Positions 61,263 through 64,000 of a DNA stretch of 64,000 nucleotides are shown here, in pieces; position 1 is the stretch's first letter, and each line of letters begins with the position of its first letter. The DNA lies in the NCBI RefSeq assembly GCF_047302405.1, contig NZ_CP154853.1, forward strand, positions 1,488,001-1,552,000. The letters run 5' to 3'. The notes beneath the pieces were generated by a model. That model worked only from the letters and a program-made list of their open reading frames with translations, did not search any database and was not told the DNA's origin. Source of the stretch: Alkalihalobacillus sp047302405 (GTDB lineage Bacteria > Bacillota > Bacilli > Bacillales > Bacillaceae_D). A program made the position numbers and the translations under genes.

Positions 61263-62039
61263 ATGGACCGAGATTATCATGATTTTATAACGAATATACA
61301 TAATGTAACGGGAATTAATTTGTCTTTATATAAGGAAACACAAATGAAAAGGAGATTAACGACTTTACGTAATAAACATGGGTTTGTTACTTTTTCGGAC
61401 TTTTTTGTAGCTATAAAAGAACGTCCTGCTCTGTTTGATGAATTTCTTGAGCGAATGACGATTAATGTTTCGGAATTTTACCGAAATCGAAATCGTTGGA
61501 ATGTGTTACAAACGAAAATTTTGCCGAGATTAATGAAAGAAACAAATTCCTTAAAAGTTTGGAGTGCAGCCTGCTCCTCTGGCGAAGAACCGTATACGTT
61601 GGCACTCATGCTTTCAGATTTTGTCCAATTAAGAGAAAAGATGATTTTAGCCACTGATATTGATGAACAAATTATGGAGCGGGCCAAAGGTGGTTTTTAT
61701 TTAGAACGCTCTGTTCAGCAAGTGCCCGAACAGAAATTAAAGACCTATTTTCAACGTGAAGAACTTGGTTATCGCATTAATGACGAAATAAAAAAGTCGA
61801 TTGTTTTTAAAAAGCAAAACTTGTTAGCTGATCGTTTTGAAACAGGCTTTGATTTAATTGTGTGCCGTAATGTGATGATCTATTTTACGGAGGAAGCCAA
61901 ACATGAACTGTATCAAAAGTTTAGTCAAGCCTTAAGGCCTGGTGGAATTTTATTTGTTGGTAGTACGGAACAAATCTTTCAAGCTAAACAATATCAATTA
62001 GAAGCAGATGAGACGTTTTTTTATCGGAAAATGAGTTAA
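61263..62039 (+). CDS. cheR: Chemotaxis protein methyltransferase CheR
   Basis: 258 aa, methylates glutamates of chemoreceptors with SAM. N-terminal helical domain, then VWSAACSSGEEPYTLALML (SAM motif), ILATDIDEQIMERA, and FDLIVCRNVMIYFT. Start ATG 61263 after AAGGGGAG. Stands alone in front of aroC, as in B. subtilis. Confidence 0.95.
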   Translation: MDRDYHDFITNIHNVTGINLSLYKETQMKRRLTTLRNKHGFVTFSDFFVAIKERPALFDEFLERMTINVSEFYRNRNRWNVLQTKILPRLMKETNSLKVWSAACSSGEEPYTLALMLSDFVQLREKMILATDIDEQIMERAKGGFYLERSVQQVPEQKLKTYFQREELGYRINDEIKKSIVFKKQNLLADRFETGFDLIVCRNVMIYFTEEAKHELYQKFSQALRPGGILFVGSTEQIFQAKQYQLEADETFFYRKMS

Positions 62040-62160
62040 AGAATCTTATATTTTTCTGAAAAAAAAGAAAATGATTTAGACGTATTTTATTATTTTTGGT
62101 AGAATGGCTAAATAATCAAATAGAATGAAGAGAAATTAATCACACAAATCAAAATAAATA

Positions 62161-62169
62161 TGTTATAAT
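62161..62169 (+). promoter_or_regulatory. Extended -10 element upstream of aroC
   Basis: TGTTATAAT, 55 bp before the aroC start, without a clear -35 box. Confidence 0.4.
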
Positions 62170-62223
62170 TTAACGCATAAAAGCGATAAAGAGATTGGTG
62201 GTTAGTTAGAGGAGGAGACGTAG

Positions 62224-63396
62224 ATGAGATATTTAACAGCAGGTGAATCACATGGACCACAACTCACAACGATAATTGAAGGAGTTCCAGCTCAATTAGA
62301 ATTGTTGGCAGAAGATATTAATACAGACCTAGCAAGAAGACAAGGCGGGTATGGACGTGGTCGCCGTATGCAAATTGAAAAGGATCAAGTTCAAATAACG
62401 AGTGGTGTTCGTCATGGAAAAACAACTGGTGCACCCATTGCGTTAGTAGTCGAAAATAAGGATTGGACCCATTGGACAAAAGTTATGGGGGCGGAACCTT
62501 TATCAGAGGAAGAAGAGAAAGAAGTAAAACGTAAAATTTCAAGACCGAGACCAGGTCATGCGGATTTAAATGGTGCGATTAAATATGGTCATCGCGATAT
62601 GCGAAATGTATTAGAGCGTTCCTCTGCCCGTGAAACAACGGTTCGGGTAGCAGCAGGAGCGGTTGCAAAAAAAATCTTATCGACATTTGGCATTCAAGTG
62701 GGTGGTCATGTTTTAGAAATCGGTGGCGTGAAAGCCCAACATACGAATTATAGCTCCATTCAAGATTTAAAAGACCGTTCTGAAGCTTCGTTAGTTCGAT
62801 GTTTAGATGAAGAGGCTTCAACAAAAATGATCGAGGCGATTGATGAAGCCAAACAAGCAGGTGACTCAATCGGTGGAGTTGTTGAGGTCGTTATTGAAGG
62901 AGTTCCAATTGGACTTGGAAGTCATGTTCAATATGATCGTAAACTTGATGCGAAATTAGCGGCAGCGGTTATGAGTATTAATGCTTTTAAAGGGGTTGAA
63001 ATTGGGATTGGTTTTGAGGCGGCAAGAAAACCTGGAAGCCAAGTTCATGACGAAATTATTTGGGATGAGGAAAAAGGGTATACCCGTAAAACTAATCATT
63101 TAGGTGGGTTTGAAGGCGGTATGACAAATGGTATGCCTATTGTTGTCCGTGGGGTTATGAAGCCAATTCCAACTTTATATAAACCACTACAAAGTGTAGA
63201 CATTGAAACGAAAGAAACGTTTGCAGCTAGTATAGAGCGTTCGGATAGCTGTGCGGTTCCGGCTGCATCTGTCGTAGCTGAAGCGGTTGTTGCTTGGGAA
63301 GTAGCGAACGTTTTATTAGAAACGTTTGGCCAAGATCGAGTCGAGACGATTGAACGGAATATTAACCTTCATCATGAAGAGGCGAGGAAGTTTTAA
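62224..63396 (+). CDS. aroC: Chorismate synthase
   Basis: Final step of the shikimate pathway, EPSP to chorismate, needing reduced FMN. 390 aa (named aroF in B. subtilis). Signatures: GESHGPQLTTIIEGVPA, RQGGYGRGRRMQIE, GVRHGKTTGAPIAL, RSSARETTVRVAAGA and GFEGGMTNGMPIVVRG. AGAGGAGG before the ATG. Its stop shares one base with the aroB start. Feeds MqnA and aromatic amino acids. Confidence 0.97.
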   Translation: MRYLTAGESHGPQLTTIIEGVPAQLELLAEDINTDLARRQGGYGRGRRMQIEKDQVQITSGVRHGKTTGAPIALVVENKDWTHWTKVMGAEPLSEEEEKEVKRKISRPRPGHADLNGAIKYGHRDMRNVLERSSARETTVRVAAGAVAKKILSTFGIQVGGHVLEIGGVKAQHTNYSSIQDLKDRSEASLVRCLDEEASTKMIEAIDEAKQAGDSIGGVVEVVIEGVPIGLGSHVQYDRKLDAKLAAAVMSINAFKGVEIGIGFEAARKPGSQVHDEIIWDEEKGYTRKTNHLGGFEGGMTNGMPIVVRGVMKPIPTLYKPLQSVDIETKETFAASIERSDSCAVPAASVVAEAVVAWEVANVLLETFGQDRVETIERNINLHHEEARKF

Positions 63397-64000
63397 TGAG
63401 AAAGGTCGCGGTTCAAACAGAATCCAAAAGTTATGATGTATGGATTGAAGCCGGTTGCCTTAATAAACTTTTGCCGATGCTGAAAAGCTGGAAAAAACAA
63501 CCTACTTCGATTTTTATTATTACAGACTCCACAGTCGCCGAACTTTATTTAGATACGGTGAAAAATCAATTAAAAGATCATTATCCACTTGTCGAAGCGG
63601 TCGTTCCTGCTGGAGAAGCCTCTAAGTCATTTGTTGAATTTGAGCAGCTTTTAACGGTTGCACTAGAAAATGGATTAGACAGAGATTCGACGATTATTGC
63701 TTTAGGTGGTGGTGTAGTAGGTGATATCGCTGGATTTGTTGCGGCTACTTATATGCGAGGAATTCGTTTTATACAAATTCCAACGACTTTGCTTGCTCAT
63801 GATAGTAGTGTAGGAGGAAAAGTTGCGATCAATCACCGTTTAGGAAAAAACATGATCGGGGCTTTTCATCAACCAGAAATGGTTATTTATGACCCTGAGC
63901 TTTTAGCTTCATTACCAGAGAAAGAGTGGCGTTCAGGGTTTGCTGAAGCTTTTAAACACGGTTTAATTCAAGTGCCCGAATTTTATCAATGGTTACAAGA
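63396..64000 (+). CDS. aroB: 3-dehydroquinate synthase (3' end outside window)
   Basis: The frame starts at ATG 63396 behind GAGGCGAGGAAG, reads MRKVAVQTESKSYDVWIEAG, and is still open at the window end (about 201 codons). NAD-binding motif IIALGGGVVGDIAGFVAATY, then IQIPTTLLAHDSSVGGKVAIN and KNMIGAFHQPEMV are diagnostic. Converts DAHP to 3-dehydroquinate. Forms an aro operon with aroC; in B. subtilis aroH and trp genes follow. Confidence 0.96.
   Translation, partial: MRKVAVQTESKSYDVWIEAGCLNKLLPMLKSWKKQPTSIFIITDSTVAELYLDTVKNQLKDHYPLVEAVVPAGEASKSFVEFEQLLTVALENGLDRDSTIIALGGGVVGDIAGFVAATYMRGIRFIQIPTTLLAHDSSVGGKVAINHRLGKNMIGAFHQPEMVIYDPELLASLPEKEWRSGFAEAFKHGLIQVPEFYQWLQ

Overview
The window is low-GC Firmicute chromosome from a spore-forming, probably alkaliphilic Bacillaceae species. 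It has GerA-type germinant receptor genes, sleB-ypeB, spoIVA, spoVIF, a TRAP gene, T-box and SAM-I leaders, and strong AGGAGG-type ribosome binding sites. The gene order closely follows the Bacillus subtilis block serA-fer-ypbB-recQ-ypbD-ypbF-ypbG-ypbH-ypdA-prsW-sleB-ypeB-ypfA-cmk-plsC-ypfD-yphA-der-plsY-gpsA-yphE-yphF-spoIVA-folE-mtrB-hepS-menG-hepT-ndk-cheR-aroC-aroB. The species assignment is inference from gene content. No tRNA, rRNA or CRISPR array was seen.

Layout. 1-1.7 kb: end of a cobamide transporter ATPase fused to a CbiZ-like domain, then a PduO-type adenosyltransferase. 2-8.6 kb: VanW lipoprotein, a three-gene germinant receptor operon behind a sigma-G-like promoter, an M23/LysM endopeptidase and an unknown protein. 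8.6-10.8 kb: serA on the minus strand behind a serine T-box. 10.8-17.3 kb: accessory region with a 906-bp non-coding element with terminal inverted repeats, a LysM/M14 endopeptidase, a FadR-type regulator, an IS1111-like insertion sequence sitting inside a GC-rich repeat module, and a TauE/SafE permease. 17.4-28.2 kb: fer and the ypb genes, interrupted by an M20 amidohydrolase, an ECF sigma/anti-sigma pair and a CarH-like MerR regulator. 28.2-29.1 kb: second copy of the 906-bp element. 29.3-33.3 kb: ddl, ypdA, ansA, prsW and a small Cys-rich protein. 33.3-40 kb: SAM-riboswitch operon metI-yitJ-metH. 40-49.5 kb: sleB-ypeB, a broken ypfA, cmk-plsC-ypfD, yphA, der and plsY. 49.6-64 kb: gpsA, spoVIF, yphE, yphF, spoIVA, folE, mtrB, a menaquinone cluster with futalosine-pathway genes (MqnP/UbiA-like, UbiX, MqnA) set between menG and hepT, then ndk, cheR, aroC and aroB (cut by the window end).

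How the genes connect. Cobamide salvage (BtuD-CbiZ, PduO) sits in the same window as the B12-dependent methionine synthase MetH and a MerR protein with a B12-type sensory domain. aroB/aroC feed chorismate to MqnA, and the hepS/hepT prenyl chain plus MqnP and MenG finish menaquinone. The spore genes (ger operon, sleB/ypeB, spoIVA, spoVIF) are scattered but all conserved.

Most unusual observations: (i) a family of about 100-bp GC-rich modules whose closing stems differ in sequence but remain self-complementary; (ii) two long elements each built from a pair of inverted modules between 14-bp terminal inverted repeats; (iii) an IS1111-type element inserted into one module, with about 500 bp of structured non-coding DNA downstream of its transposase that could encode a target-guiding RNA; (iv) a PilZ gene (ypfA) with two independent lesions; (v) a CarH-like regulator that keeps the W-x9-EH motif but has Asn where the cobalamin-ligating His should be; (vi) absence of hbs from its usual site between spoIVA and folE.
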